Below are positions 22,798 to 34,166 of a DNA stretch of 64,000 nt, in pieces. The stretch lies in the NCBI GenBank assembly GCA_015680685.1, contig MNCI01008068.1:444115-508114 (forward strand). The letters run 5' to 3'. Both the position numbers and the translations under genes were made by a program. The notes under the pieces are model-generated. The model ran no database searches. It was given only the letters and a program-made list of their open reading frames with translations, and had not been told where the DNA came from. Position 1 is the first letter of the stretch; each line of letters opens with the position of its first letter. The stretch is from Gnetum montanum. Lineage: Eukaryota > Streptophyta > Gnetopsida > Gnetales > Gnetaceae.

Positions 22798-24305
22798 GAT
22801 GTTTAGAGGGCTTGCCCGAAAGATGTCGACAAAGAATACAAAACACCAGAGAGGTAAAGGCACCAACAACGTCCGTCGGCAACTGCTCAGATGTCGCTCT
22901 GTCAAAATTGGAAGTGTGAAGGCGGGAGGAGTAGAATAGGAGGGATCTTAAAGAAGTGAGAGGAGGGAGGTTCGGGGAAGACTCAAGCATGTGAACATGA
23001 AAATTTTGCAAACAAGTCATTAGGCATCCTTTCACGGATGTATTCACAAGAAGTTATGTTGCCATACTGCATATGAAGGGCTTGCACGGACGAGTTGTGT
23101 TATGTCCATATGGCCTGGATGAGTTGTTTTACATCCATTTTACCTAGCTTTGCCCATATTTTGGGTGCAATTTACATTCCACAAGGGGAGTTGTGTTACG
23201 CCAATTCATGGACATGATGATGCGAAAGAATTGATTATATGTTCACATTCTATACAAAAAAAGAAGAGGGTAAAGGCGGTTGTAAGGATAAGGGAAGGAG
23301 AAAGTAAAGTAAGGTGTCTGATGAAGGGAGAGGTAGGGTTTGCACTCCCAAGTAGTTAGGCTAGTCTACGTAGCCACCTTAGAATGTCATGACACCTCAT
23401 CTCCTAGCGAATGCATTCTTGATCAATGCCGTCATAGCAAGTAACCTGCAAAACATAACAGAGAATAGAGAGCAAAAGAAATCTTCCTAATCACTAGGGA
23501 GGCTATTGAAACAAGCACCATTTGAAGAGAAAAGGAGAGCATAGGCCATGAAAAAGGGACCGTAGCAAGGAGCAAGGGTCCCAATGTTGATGCCGCGATT
23601 CATGAAGTTGTTGTTAACAGCCAGATTCATCTTGCTCAAACGACTGGGCAAAGAACCAATCAGATGAATCTGCTAAGCCAGAGTCTGGTGGCAGCGATGG
23701 GTGGAGGCCATCGAGGCTATGGATGACCCCAGTTTCTTTGGGGTTCCAAGTGGTGAAGTTGATCCTAGGAGCTGCAGCTATAGAGTGGCTGTCGTAGCAA
23801 CATCTCTGAGGGATCAGTAATATGCCTTTCAGCATATCCGAGGAATTAGTAGGATGTTAGTGGGGTAGCGGCCTTTCTTGTTCCATCTGGTAGGGATGCA
23901 ATGCAAGAGTGATCACGCTCGCCTGCTTCATGGATTGTCTATTGACAGATTCCAGTTTTGAGTCTTGGTTGACCGTTGTTGCTGGTTTTAAGTCTCAGCA
24001 GATCGTGGTCCCGGTTTAAAGTTTGGGTAGATTGAAGCTTGCTAGTTTTACGTCATAGCAGATGGTGGAAGAGCTAGTTTATGGTCCCAGCAGACCATGC
24101 TATGGATGTTAGTTTTATGTTGTGACCCAGGGACAAGTCTATGTTGGTTTAGTGTCTCAGCAGATGTATGCTTACCTTGCTAGTTTCACATCATAGTGGA
24201 ATATCGGAAACTTTGCCAGTTTTACGTTGTAGCAGACATGTACAATGTTGCCAGTTTTATGTTGTAGCAGATGTTTTTTACCTTGCATTTGAGCCAAGTC
24301 GACAT
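22798..24305 (-). other. 3' untranslated region of B1 with motif array
   Basis: From 23940 to 24290 there are about eight units, on the plus strand like GCCAGTTTTACGTTGTAGCAGAC, the reverse of the family motif GTCTGCTATGACCTTAAACTGGC. The stretch 22800-23900 shows short open frames on both strands without family resemblance and no recognised gene. Confidence 0.75.
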
Positions 24306-25752
24306 TTAGATGTATTTCCATTTCAGATACACATGATTTACTAGATTCGGGTGTTCGTTGCCATTGATGTCTACTAGCCTGAATGCTCTATTACCATATG
24401 TGTTGACAACCAGAAAAGGGCATTCCCAGCTTGCAGAGAATTTTCCTGCTAGTTCATGAATGACTTTGAGAACCAAGTCTCCTTTCTTGATTGATCATTG
24501 ATGCAAGTTGTGATGATGCTTCTGTTTCTGCCTGTCCTGATACCTTTCGATGGTGTCGAGCGTCTGGATGTGTTTCTCCTCTATCGAGTCTAAATCCACG
24601 ATTTTGGAATCGTTGTGTTGAGTCTCATTTATAACTGTGGAGAGGACCATCTGCAATGAAGGAATTTGTAGTTCCAAGGGTAGCACTGCTTCAAATCCAT
24701 AGACTAGGCTGTAGGGTGTCCTATCGATAGCTGCTCTGCATGTCATATGATAGGCCCATAGCACGTAGAGGATTTTTTCATGCCATCGCTTTTTGTTACT
24801 ACTGAGCATCTTCTTAAGTAGATTGATAACCACCTTGTTTGTTGCTTCTGCTTGACCATTTGCTTGCAGGTAATAGGGTGAGAAAAATATTTCTTGATAT
24901 CAAGGTTATTGCAAAAATATTTGGTTTCGGTACTACTAAATTGTGGCCCATTGTCAGTTACAATAGTCATAGGAAGCCCAAATCTAGTTACTATATTGTC
25001 TAAGATAAAATGGAAAACCTGTTGAGATGTAATCTTTCATAGGGGAATAGCCTCAACCCACTTCGTGAAGTACTTGGTGGCAGTGATAATGAAGCTATGT
25101 CCTGCGGAAGACCTAGGTGTGATGGGGCCTATGATGTCTAGTCCCCATTGTTGGAATGGCTGATCTGTGTGGTATGTAATTCTATTGGTGACATGAATAT
25201 TAGATTTGCCTAACGTTGGCATGTATCATATGTCTTAACCTTGGTCAGGCAGTCTTGTTCCATGTATGACCAGTAATACCCTAAGTGTCTGATTTTAGCA
25301 GCCATGGCTCATGGGGCTATATGTCCCTCACATAGTCCTTCATGGACTTCGCTAACTATTTGTTGTGCTTGGTCATTATTAACGTAGGTTAGCAATACTC
25401 CATCAAAAGAGCATCTATAGAGAGTACTGTCTCCAATGATGACATATTGCCAGGCATGCTTGCGGATTACATATTTTTGTGTGGGTGTTAGCTCGTGTGG
25501 TGGCTCACCATGCAGAAGGTAGGCTTTAATGTTATTGTACCATTCTAGCATTCCACCCTTGCTTAGAGAAGAAATTTGCGTCGCTTGAATGACAGGCTCT
25601 ATACATTCCATCATTAAAGTGGGCCAAGTCGCAAACAAATGTGGTGGCACGTTTAAGGCCAGTGTGGCTAGTGCATCGGCTACAACGTTTTCGTTACGCA
25701 GCACGTGTTGGACATCAATTGTCATGAATTGTTGCAGAAGATCTTTAGCCAT
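24306..25752 (-). pseudogene. pol: Integrase of B1, with RNase H tail and zinc domain
   Basis: From high to low coordinates: the RNase H end NVVADALATLAL (about 25690); an HHCC-type segment with HEGLCEGHIAP (about 25330-25310); and the core first Asp in QWGLDIIGP (about 25150). The second Asp is in VTDNGPQFSS (about 24960), and the catalytic Glu is in YYLQANGQAEATNK (about 24880-24840, another frame). WHEKILYVLWAYHMTCRAA follows. The C-terminal domain has KKGDLVLKVIHELAGKF and WECPFLVVNTYGNRAFRL, ending at TAA 24308-24306. Two frameshifts (about 25250 and 24860) break an otherwise well kept integrase. Confidence 0.9.
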
Positions 25753-25764
25753 CTCGAAATAGAG

Positions 25765-26028
25765 CTACAGATGTACAACTTTGCAAGTGTAGACCCCTAT
25801 GATTTGATTGATGACGAGCATCGAATTGCCTCGGATTGCCAGGTGTTGAAAGTTGAGTTCCCTGGCTTTTAACAATCCTCTGAGGAGCCCCTTGTACTCT
25901 ACCACATTGTTCGTATAAGGGAATGCTAGGCGGTAAGCCAATGGGTGAACATCCTCAGGGAAGAGCGTAATGACAGCAACAGCATTGCCACCTCTGGTAG
26001 ACGAAGCTCTGTGGAAGTATAATGTCAC
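25765..26028 (-). pseudogene. pol: Second (archaeal-type) RNase H of B1
   Basis: Tat-lineage elements carry an extra RNase H between the retroviral RNase H and integrase. Here LYFHRASSTRGGNAVAV stands for LYFDGASS...GAGVVL, and NNVVEYKGLLRGL keeps the Glu. RGNSMLVINQI stands for GDSxLVINQV. The first and third catalytic Asp are therefore His and Asn. It is in frame with RT upstream. The loss of two acidic residues suggests no activity, but decay after insertion could explain it. Confidence 0.85.
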
Positions 26029-26199
26029 TTCAAGGCCTGTCGATACAGGGCTTAAAGTACGTATTTTTTCATCAGGAAACTCGGGCTCTATCGCGGCTTG
26101 ATCGTTAATCAGTGATGTTGCAAGCTGGTCAACTATTGCTTGGCCTTTTGTGGAAGATTAGCTAATGTAATGCAAGTCAAATTTTGCTGTGATGGCTTT

Positions 26200-27783
26200 T
26201 CAACGGGCTATCCTACTACTTTCATACAAATTATTTGTGATGGCCCGCAGGATGTTGTTTTTGCAGATTATGTTGACCTGGCTACAGAAGAGATAGTGCC
26301 TACATTTCTTGAGTGCAAACACCAATGCTAAACAGTTACGCTCTACTTCATTGTATTGTGTTTCGTATGCAAATAGAGCGTGACTTAGGTAATAGATAGG
26401 AAATTCTAATCCGTCGTCCCTTGTTTGGCACAACAACGCAGCTATAGACACATTTGAGCTTTCTAGGTATATGTAGAAAGGCTGATCCCTTTGTGGCGGA
26501 AAAATCATTAGCAAATATAACAACTCTTTCTTCAAATTATCAAACGCACGTTGGTAGTTTTCAGTCCATTCGAAGTTAACCCCTTTCTTGAGAAAATGTT
26601 GCATAGGGTGTAACTTATCTGTTAATCTTGAGATGAACCGCTTGATAAATTGCAACCTACCCTGTAGCCCACGTAGTTCTTTGAGCTTTGTAGGTGGTGC
26701 CAAGTTGACGATGGCTTTAACCTTGTTAGAGTCAACTCGGATGCTAGTCTCTGATACCAAAAATCCTAACATGTGCCTGGTCTTGACTTCGAATACGCAC
26801 TTTCTTGGGTTGAGCCGCAAGTCATGTTTGAGACATCGTTTAAGTATTAACTCTAGGTCTCCTGAGTGATCTTCCAACTTCTTAGATTTGACAGCTATGT
26901 CGTCTACGTAGTCGTTTAATCTCTCTAAGAGGTAATCACTAAAGATGTATGTCATAGCACGTTGATAGGTTACTCCAGTGTTTTTTAACCCGAAAGGCAT
27001 CATGGTATAATAGAAAGTTCCCCAAGGGGTCATGAAAGTTGTAGTCAGTTGGTGTTCTGGGTTGATACAAATTTGATTATAGCCTAAAAACCCATCCATG
27101 AAAGATAGTAATGCATGGCCAGTTGTTGTATCGATAAGTTGGTCAATACTTGGTAATGGGAAGTTGTCTTTAATCGTGGCCTTATTCAGATCGCGGAAGT
27201 CTATACAGATGCGTATTCCTCCTATTTTCTTAGAGACAACTACGATGTTCAACACCTAGTCCGAATAATCGACTACGCGAATGAAACTAGCTTGATATAG
27301 CTTAGTGATTTCATCATGCACTACTAACACAATTTCGGGCTTAATCTTCCGTGCCTTCTATTTAATAGCTTTGATATGCGGGTCTAAAACTATGTTGTGC
27401 TGTATTAGCCTTGGATCTAAACCTAGCATATCTTCGTATGACCATGTGAATACCGTAATGCTATCTTGGAGCACTCAAGATATATATCATTCTACATTTG
27501 TTGGTCAAGGAGAGAACTAAATTTCAGGGTTTTGCTTCCTCCTTTGTGCGTAACCACAGGGACCTCAGTGAGAGAATCCTCAGTCACATCACCAGCTTCC
27601 AGGTCTAGGGTTCAGGTGAAATTTTCTAACTAGTCTGGGGATACTTCCGATGTTGCTATGGTTGTATCATAAAGGGAAGCATTGGTTCCTATCAGTGCGT
27701 AATCGAGCTGTCTAATAGTTTCTCCGTATGGGCCTATTAGGGCTAGGGGTGTGAGTAAAGCTACGTCCATTTTGCGAATCGAC
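26200..27783 (-). pseudogene. pol: Reverse transcriptase and first RNase H of B1
   Basis: The long open frame 27255-26200 has 351 codons. RT blocks: VVVSKKIGGIRICIDFRDLN, LLSFMDGFLGYNQI with catalytic Asp 54, MPFGLKNTGVTYQRAM, and YVDD at residues 116-119, typical of the Tat lineage. RNase H follows from about residue 255 (FYIYLESSNVSIAALL; YNEVERNCLALVFALKKCRHYL). Its first Asp is Glu and the TDH block is CKNN. Upstream (27783-27256) are WSYEDMLGLDPRLIQHNIVL, separated by a frameshift near 27470, and an N-terminal segment MDVALLTPLALIGPYGET starting at 27770. A sense splice acceptor TTGTGCAG ends at 27784. Confidence 0.9.
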
Positions 27784-28348
27784 CTGCACAATCACCAAGA
27801 AAGAAGGTTGTTATATTTTTTTTGTCATCCTAATGAAATGATGGAATATTTTCTAGAAATGGTATTAAAACATTGCCAGTTTAAGGTCTTAGCAGATTAT
27901 TACCATATGCATGATTTGTGAGAGAGAGGTAAGCCTAACTTCCTAGATGTTAGCGTAAGACTTCTGTGAACTATGGTGGGGAGTGTAACGTGGCACGTCT
28001 ATCATGTTGAGACAACTAATTTAGAATTTTATGCAGACTGTAGTTAATGTGATTGGATTACGAGACGATAAGTTGTGCATTAGTTTAGGGTCTTTTCAGA
28101 CCATAATCTATACGATATCTATGAGATTAATGTTGCGATCTTCATGCTTCATGTCACACTAACATACTTGCATTTCGAGAAAATTCTGCATTCATTGAGC
28201 ACACAACAGTTAGTTTCAACCAATTCATTTATAAGTTGGTGATTTTTCCTCAAAGCAGACTCGTGACATTGCGAATTTGAATTGGGCTATAGAAGAAGGA
28301 GAGTAAAGGTAAGGCATAAGGAGGCGATTTTGTGAAGGTTTTTTAGTC
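27784..28348 (-). repeat. RT-side spacer with boundary motifs, B1
   Basis: Plus-strand units GCCAGTTTAAGGTCTTAGCAG (about 27875) and TAGTTTAGGGTCTTTTCAGACC (about 28080) are the reverse of the family motif. This spacer also holds the 5' flank, hence the presumed promoter, of the antisense gene. CCAATTCATTTATAAG near 28220 could act as a weak CAAT/TATA pair, but this is only a guess. Confidence 0.6.
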
Positions 28349-31300
28349 ATGACCATGGCGCCGAAGATTAGAGGCAAACATGTCAAACTGGCAAAGATTA
28401 ATGAAGTGCAGGAGAGTTTGCAGCGGGTTTCAAAGGCTAGGGTCGACATGCTAGAGGCTACTCCACTTGCTCGGTAAGTGGTTTTTTTACCCTTCTACAT
28501 GATTGTTATTTCTATTATTATGGCATCAAAATTGTACCTATTTCAAAGATGAGTATTATGGTGGGTGTTGATACTTGGTTACATGAGCTAAGCTATCGTA
28601 GTTTGTACTATTACCACTATCGCTGTTGTCGGGGGACACACCTTGCATAGTCGCAAGGGTTAGGGCAATATTGGATGATATTGTGCATACATAATACATA
28701 ACTAGGATTCCATTGTCTCGCCCATAAATATTGCATTTTACGCCAGGATGATACGTAGTATTACTTTTATTGCCGTTGTTAGGGACAGACCTTGCACGAT
28801 GGCAAGGGTTTGGGTGGTTTTCATAATGCATTTCTAGCGTAACCTGCAATTTCCTGGGAGTCATGGTAATAGAAACCCTAGTGTTACGTAATGAAGAAAA
28901 ATCTTCTGTGTTGTTCTTACATCGTTAGTATTGTCTATATTGCTGTTCCTAATAGAAGTCTGTTTCATTGTAAAGGATCATGCTAAAGCCCATCCTGATC
29001 ATCTTGGACATCGTGGACAGTCTGTGTTGTTTACATGTCCCTGTGGCCAATGTTCCTCCTCCTCATGCTCGTGTGAAGGAGGAGGCGGTTTGGTTCTGAA
29101 GAGGCATAGGAGTTTCTATAGTTTTTGTTACACAATTACAGCATAATTATTTGGTTGCATCTACCAGCCGAGACAGCCACCACCATTCTGGAGATGCTAC
29201 TGGTGGGATCGACATAGAGCATCTTGACATTTATGGTGGATGGATCAATCAAAACCATGTGGGTGCAAGACCATGAATAGGGCATCAGGGGTTTGAGACG
29301 TTTGTCTTGGATCTAGGATATGCCCAGGTTTAATTGTTATCATGCCTACAACACGCTGTTCGTGGCTCATCATCTTATGACCTATTTCCAAAATCCACCT
29401 GGAATTGTGTATTACGCAGGTGGGTAAGTGTTTCTACGGTGTCATAATATGGTAAATATTTGTCTAAATTTGTGACCAGTGTAAACAATTGTCCATATTC
29501 TGTGATGTAGGTTTTTCATCAATAATGATGGTCTCTAGGGTGATACAAATACATTGTCTATGACCGAAATGGCCATAAAAGAGTTCACCTCTATTAGCAA
29601 CGTACGTGTTGGTGTTATGGGACAACTAGAATTGGAAATCCCACATTACCCTAACCACTATGTTGAATTTTTCAAGTGCAAAAGGCTTGGATAGCTAGAT
29701 AAGGAGTGGACTTTGGATCGTCCTCTCACTATCACAGACGTGCAAGAGAAAATCCTACCATTTCCTTCGCCTTTTAGATGCGGTAAATTACGCTATGGTG
29801 GCCTATTGTACAATCTGATGAGGTGGAAATAATGTGTGAACTCATTTTATTTTGCTATATTGTCTAAACCCTTGCTATATGTTTACAGTTAGGGAATCAT
29901 GGGAGATCACCGTTATGGCCTCCGGGCGTGAAGCAAGTAGTCTTTTGTTTCGTTATGGCGACATAAAGGAAACACAACGTTGACTCAGCCATAGTGCGGC
30001 CCCAGTTGTTCTAACCAATAACCTCCGAGAAGTTGGACTAATGGAGCTATTTTTGGCTATAACCCCTGATGTCACCGCGGGTGAAATGTTGACCCTAGTT
30101 AATTCTTTCAATGAAGAAGCTGAGCGTCTCTGCATACGCATGTGTAATGTGCATGTAAGTTTTGATATTGATGCTTGACTGTTTGCTAACTTTTTTGGTT
30201 TTCCCTCTGATGGCCTTCGAGTAGAAGAAAAGTTGAAAAGGAGTTCTAAGAACCAAAAGGAGATAGAGGAGTGGTTGGGGGTCGAAAAGGAAGTGAAAGG
30301 AATCCCTGCTGATAAAATTCAGCTGGAGGTGGCTCATACCATTTATCCCCTCTTCCGAGCCCATGCCTTCCCCAAGCTGCTTTCCCAGGGAAGAATCCTT
30401 ACCATAGAACAGGCTCAGATCATGCAGGAGGTTATGGAGGAGGGGACACAGTATAATTGGGCCAGCTACTTTGCTGAAGGCTTGCAAGCTGAAATGATCA
30501 AGCTTCGTAAGAAGCTTGAGTCTCGCTTCAACGTGAATTTTACCTTCTTTATAGCTTGCTTTCGATTTTTTGCCAAATTCTTGGTGGTTCAGAGGGATGG
30601 AATCTAGGTGCAGCAGGATCGTAACCAGATTTCCAAACCTTAGATATCCCAGGTTTTTGGCACTACCCGATCAAAAGATCCTCCCGAAGGCATTGGGGAT
30701 TCACTTTTGCTTACTACTAAGAGTTTGGTAGTGCCTCGTACATGGGGCTAGGATAGCGTGGGTGGAGCACTTCCTTCTTTCACTAGTAGTGTGTCGAAGG
30801 GGAAATGCCTTGCAGCAGAAATAGTGGATTCGTTAGTCCAGCAGAAAAATCATCGTCCGACCATGGAGTCCGCTAGTCCGACTGACGTAGAGAAGAAGAG
30901 GTTGCAAATTAAGTTTCACAGGAACAATCCCCCAGCTGGTAAGTAAAGAGATGCGTAATTAGTTTATGTATTTGTTACGCTATGTATAGATGTGACGTCG
31001 CGTAGCATTTGCAAGTGTTTTGATTAACTATTTTTTTTTGCAGACAAAGAGAAGAATGTAGTGGAGTTGACCCCTGAAACAGGGGCGATAGTTATATGAT
31101 GTGAGGGAGGAGCCCCAATTTTGGGAAAGGAGGCCCCTATTAGTAATGTGGGTGGCACATAGGTTCCTGTGCATGAGGAAGAGATGGAGGTAGAGGATGC
31201 CAAATTCCTTTTGGATGAACCGGGAAAAGGGGAGCAGCTTGTTGCTGGTGAGTTTGGCTTTTCCTCAGAGGGCATCCTCATGTTACAACCGTTGAGGGTT

Positions 31301-32767
31301 TTGTTGGATTGAGCTTTGCATTATCATAATGTCTCAATTATCCTTTATGTCTATCATACTGCATCTAACCCATTTTTGTTTACGTAATAGGTACTTCTGA
31401 CGTTGGCATCATGCCCTTGTCAGTGGCACCTACTCAGCATTGGGGTGAGACCCTTGATAAATTTTCCTTTATGGAAGGCATTGCGAAGGATATGATCAGC
31501 CGCCTAGAAAAATCAATCCTGAGATTGGTACGTGAGTGTTATAATGTAGGGATTGTTGACATTACAATATTAGATCATTTTGTTGCGTCTCACTGTCATT
31601 TTTATGTTACAGGATCTCACCTAAGATGGGATCCCAAAGAGCCCATTGACTTGGACACTGCCCCTGAACCCTCACCGGAGCTGATAGAAGTGCCTTGCAG
31701 CCTTTACGATGAAATGTGTAAATGTGCATTATGCTTGACCTGCTCTTTATGGTAGTGCCAGAACATCAATGAAGCTCTTTGGAAGAGGTTGCAAAAAGTA
31801 GAAATGAAGAAGACGTTCCTAACCAATAGGGTTGAGGACCTGGAGTCCCACAATGAATTTCTACTAGCCCGAGAGGCCAATGATGAGAATTGGCAAACAG
31901 CTATAATTGACTACGCCCGCTATTGGACGATCGTCAGAAATAATGTCCAAGCCAGTTGTGAACTCATTGAGCAGCGGATGCAAATGAATCTCTTAGCCCA
32001 GAAGAACCAAGACTGGAAGGATTACTGCACGATGGTCCAAGAATGGAGGCAGACACAGAAAGATCATAAGCACGTGTATAAATGAGAATGTGCTACCTAC
32101 CGCCAACATTATAGGGACTCTACTGCTGAAGTGCGATCCCTTCAACTATTTCTTAATGTCATCAGTGCTTCTGGAGCATACAAAAAGTTTCAGCAGCAAG
32201 TGACAGTAAGTGCCTTCGTAGAGAGGGAAATAACCCTTCCTGGCGGGGAAACCACTGTCCCTTCCTTCTTCCCTAAACTGCCTCAATGGACTCCTATGGA
32301 GAAGGGGAAGGTTAAGGCTGGAACTGATCTAGGAGATGGTGTTTGGTCTAAGCTTACAGAGGATGAGATCATGCAATGTCTGTGGGTTGGTTTGGAATAG
32401 ATTTCTTTTACGGTTGACGTGGGATCATCACAGGTAAGTTGTAGGATCATTTCATTCTTGTTATGCATAGCCTTGATGGCAATGCTAACGTGTGCGTCAT
32501 GTCGAACTGTAGTATCAGAATGAGGAGGATCCTCATGAGAATGAGCATAATGGAGATGATGGTCCTCGCGAAGAGGGTCTTCACAAGGAGGAGCGTAATG
32601 AAGGTGATCAAACTTGTGGCGAGAAATCCCATGAGGAAGAGCCTTGTAGATATGACTGCCCTCACAAAGAAACTCCACAAGTAGAAGGTCCCTACAAGGA
32701 TGATTTTATTAAGGTAGAGGTGGAGTTAGATGACACAAGTGGAAGTGTTAGTAAAGGTGACGTGTGA
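28349..32767 (+). pseudogene. Eight-exon antisense gene inside B1, function unknown
   Basis: Exons: 28349-28473, 29142-29423, 29511-29782, 29889-30938, 31044-31247, 31391-31531, 31613-32433, 32513-32767. All seven introns are GT...AG, mostly with strong donors (GTAAGT at 28474, 29424, 30939 and 32434; GTGAGT at 31248 and 31532). Phases agree throughout, giving 3150 nt, 1050 codons, no frameshift. The start MTMAPKIRGKHVK is the only ATG context fitting exon 1. Features: hydrophobic WLHLPAETATTILEMLLVG (exon 2); VSFDIDA-LFANFFGFPSDG and IYPLFRAHAFPKLLSQ (exon 4); a coiled-coil-like stretch RVEDLESHNEFLLAREAND onward (exon 7); a very acidic tail EEDPHENEHNGDDGPREEG (exon 8). Fifteen in-frame stops, all TAG or TGA, make it a pseudogene today. 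The FFGFP block faintly recalls plant transposon-associated proteins. I do not assign a function. Confidence 0.85.
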
Positions 32768-33305
32768 CGTGGCCATATTGGTTAACATTTTATCATATTG
32801 GAATGGAGTAAAAGATAATTTTTTTTGGCCTATGTAGGCTGGAGTAGAGATTTTATCTTTCATGAAATGGAACATATAGTAGGCTATAAATAGTTTAAGG
32901 CCATTTCAGGCCATGCCATCGTAAGCATAAATGAATAAGTGAAATCGCCAGTTTTAGGCCATAGCGGGCCGTAACTAGTTTAAGGTCATTTCGGGCCAAA
33001 TTATCATATGCATAAAAGAAGAATAAACAGAGTTGCCAGTTTTAGGCCGTAGCGGGCCATAACTAGTTTAAGGTCATTTCAGGCCATAAATAGTTTAAGG
33101 CCATTTCGGGCTATATTATTGTATGCGTAAAGGGGTAAATAAATAAAAATGAAGTTGCTAATTTTAGGCTATGGCAGGCCATAAGTAGTTTAACGTCATT
33201 CTGAGCCAAATCGTCATATGCGTAAAAGAATAATGCGACATAAGAAAGAGCGTAAACTATGTAATAGTGGACAGATATAACATGTCACGCTAACATGTTC
33301 ATTTG
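32768..33305 (-). repeat. Protease-side boundary-motif array, B1
   Basis: At 32878-33210 there are about eight units, on the plus strand AGTTTAAGGCCATTTCGGGC and GCCAGTTTTAGGCCATAGCG, arranged in three higher-order units of about 85 bp with CATATGCATAAAAGAAGAAT spacers. It separates the 3' ends of two convergent genes: gag-protease (minus) and the antisense gene (plus). Confidence 0.85.
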
Positions 33306-34145
33306 CTAGGTCTGTAATTGTTTCTTGATCATTTTTAGCTTTGGCGATGTGTATAGGCGAGGAGGCTTATTATAACACTCCTCTATGTTACCATCTTCTC
33401 CTTGGAAGGGTAGTTCAGCCCAAGTCAAGCTTTCTTTGACCACTATGTCGATCTGTTCAATTGTTGGGATAGGGGTTTGATCTTCAGGGACTTCAACCTC
33501 TGACCCTTGTTCCATTTCTACGCTGTTAACCGCCTGAGGGATCATATTATTACCATGGATGATCACTTCCCCTCTCGCATAGGATAAGTGGATTTCTTGA
33601 TGAATGGGTGATGAGACAGCCCTTAATTGAGATAACCAAGACCTCCCTAAGATTAGGTTGAATCCGGGCATCTCCTCGACGATGATGAACATTGCATTTG
33701 TGGGGAATTGATCCCCTACTACAAAGTTGATGTGCACCGTTCCTTTAACTTGCACTCTTGCCCCGTTAAATGACTTCAAAAATGTCATTGTCATGGGATT
33801 GATCTGGTCAAGCAAACCTAGTTTGTCCACTATAAGGAATGGGATAACATTGGCAGTGGCCCTGTCATCCATGTGTACTCTCCGGATTCGGTACTGTCCA
33901 ACCCGGATAGTGATGAACATGGGTGCCGTTATCACTTGACCCTTTTTTGGATCATTCTTAATCGATTGGTCATGAAATGTCAATTGGGGAGATCGTATTT
34001 GTTCAACAGTGTGAGGAAGCATAACCAAATGGATTGCTTCTTCATCTGCTGGCAAGTTTTCGTCCATCAGTATGGACGTTAGCATGCGAACCATGGCTTT
34101 GCGATGCTTTTGGGATGTCATCAACAAGTTGTACAGGCTCAGCAT
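33306..34145 (-). pseudogene. pol: Retropepsin-like protease of B1
   Basis: 279 open codons, in frame with the second part of gag. The active-site block reads VHMDDRATANVIP where copy D has VDVDDGASTNVIP, so the Gly after the Asp is Arg. It keeps TFLKSFNGARVQVKGTVHI and GFNLILGRSWLSQL. An acidic linker and PPRLYTSPKLKMIKKQLQT follow, ending at TAG. The protein would process Gag-Pol. No RT follows in frame: pol lies 5.5 kb further on, behind the antisense gene. Confidence 0.85.
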
Positions 34146-34166
34146 TGTATTTTTCTGTTTGAGAGC

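Noticed and set aside
28931-29146. Open frame with Cys/Gly-rich peptide in intron 1 of the antisense gene
   Set aside because: It is out of phase with exons 1 and 2, has no counterpart noticed in copy D, and overlaps the exon 2 acceptor.
30155-30224. Possible eighth intron in the antisense gene (GTAAGT at 30155, AG at 30224)
   Set aside because: The phase does not fit, and copy A reads through with matching residues (DEATFSDLFGIS for DIDA-LFANFFGF), so this is exon.
32283-32684. Open frames opposite exons 7 and 8 of the antisense gene
   Set aside because: They are the reverse reading of the acidic repeat-like exon; the plus-strand frame continues through proper splice sites and has homologues.
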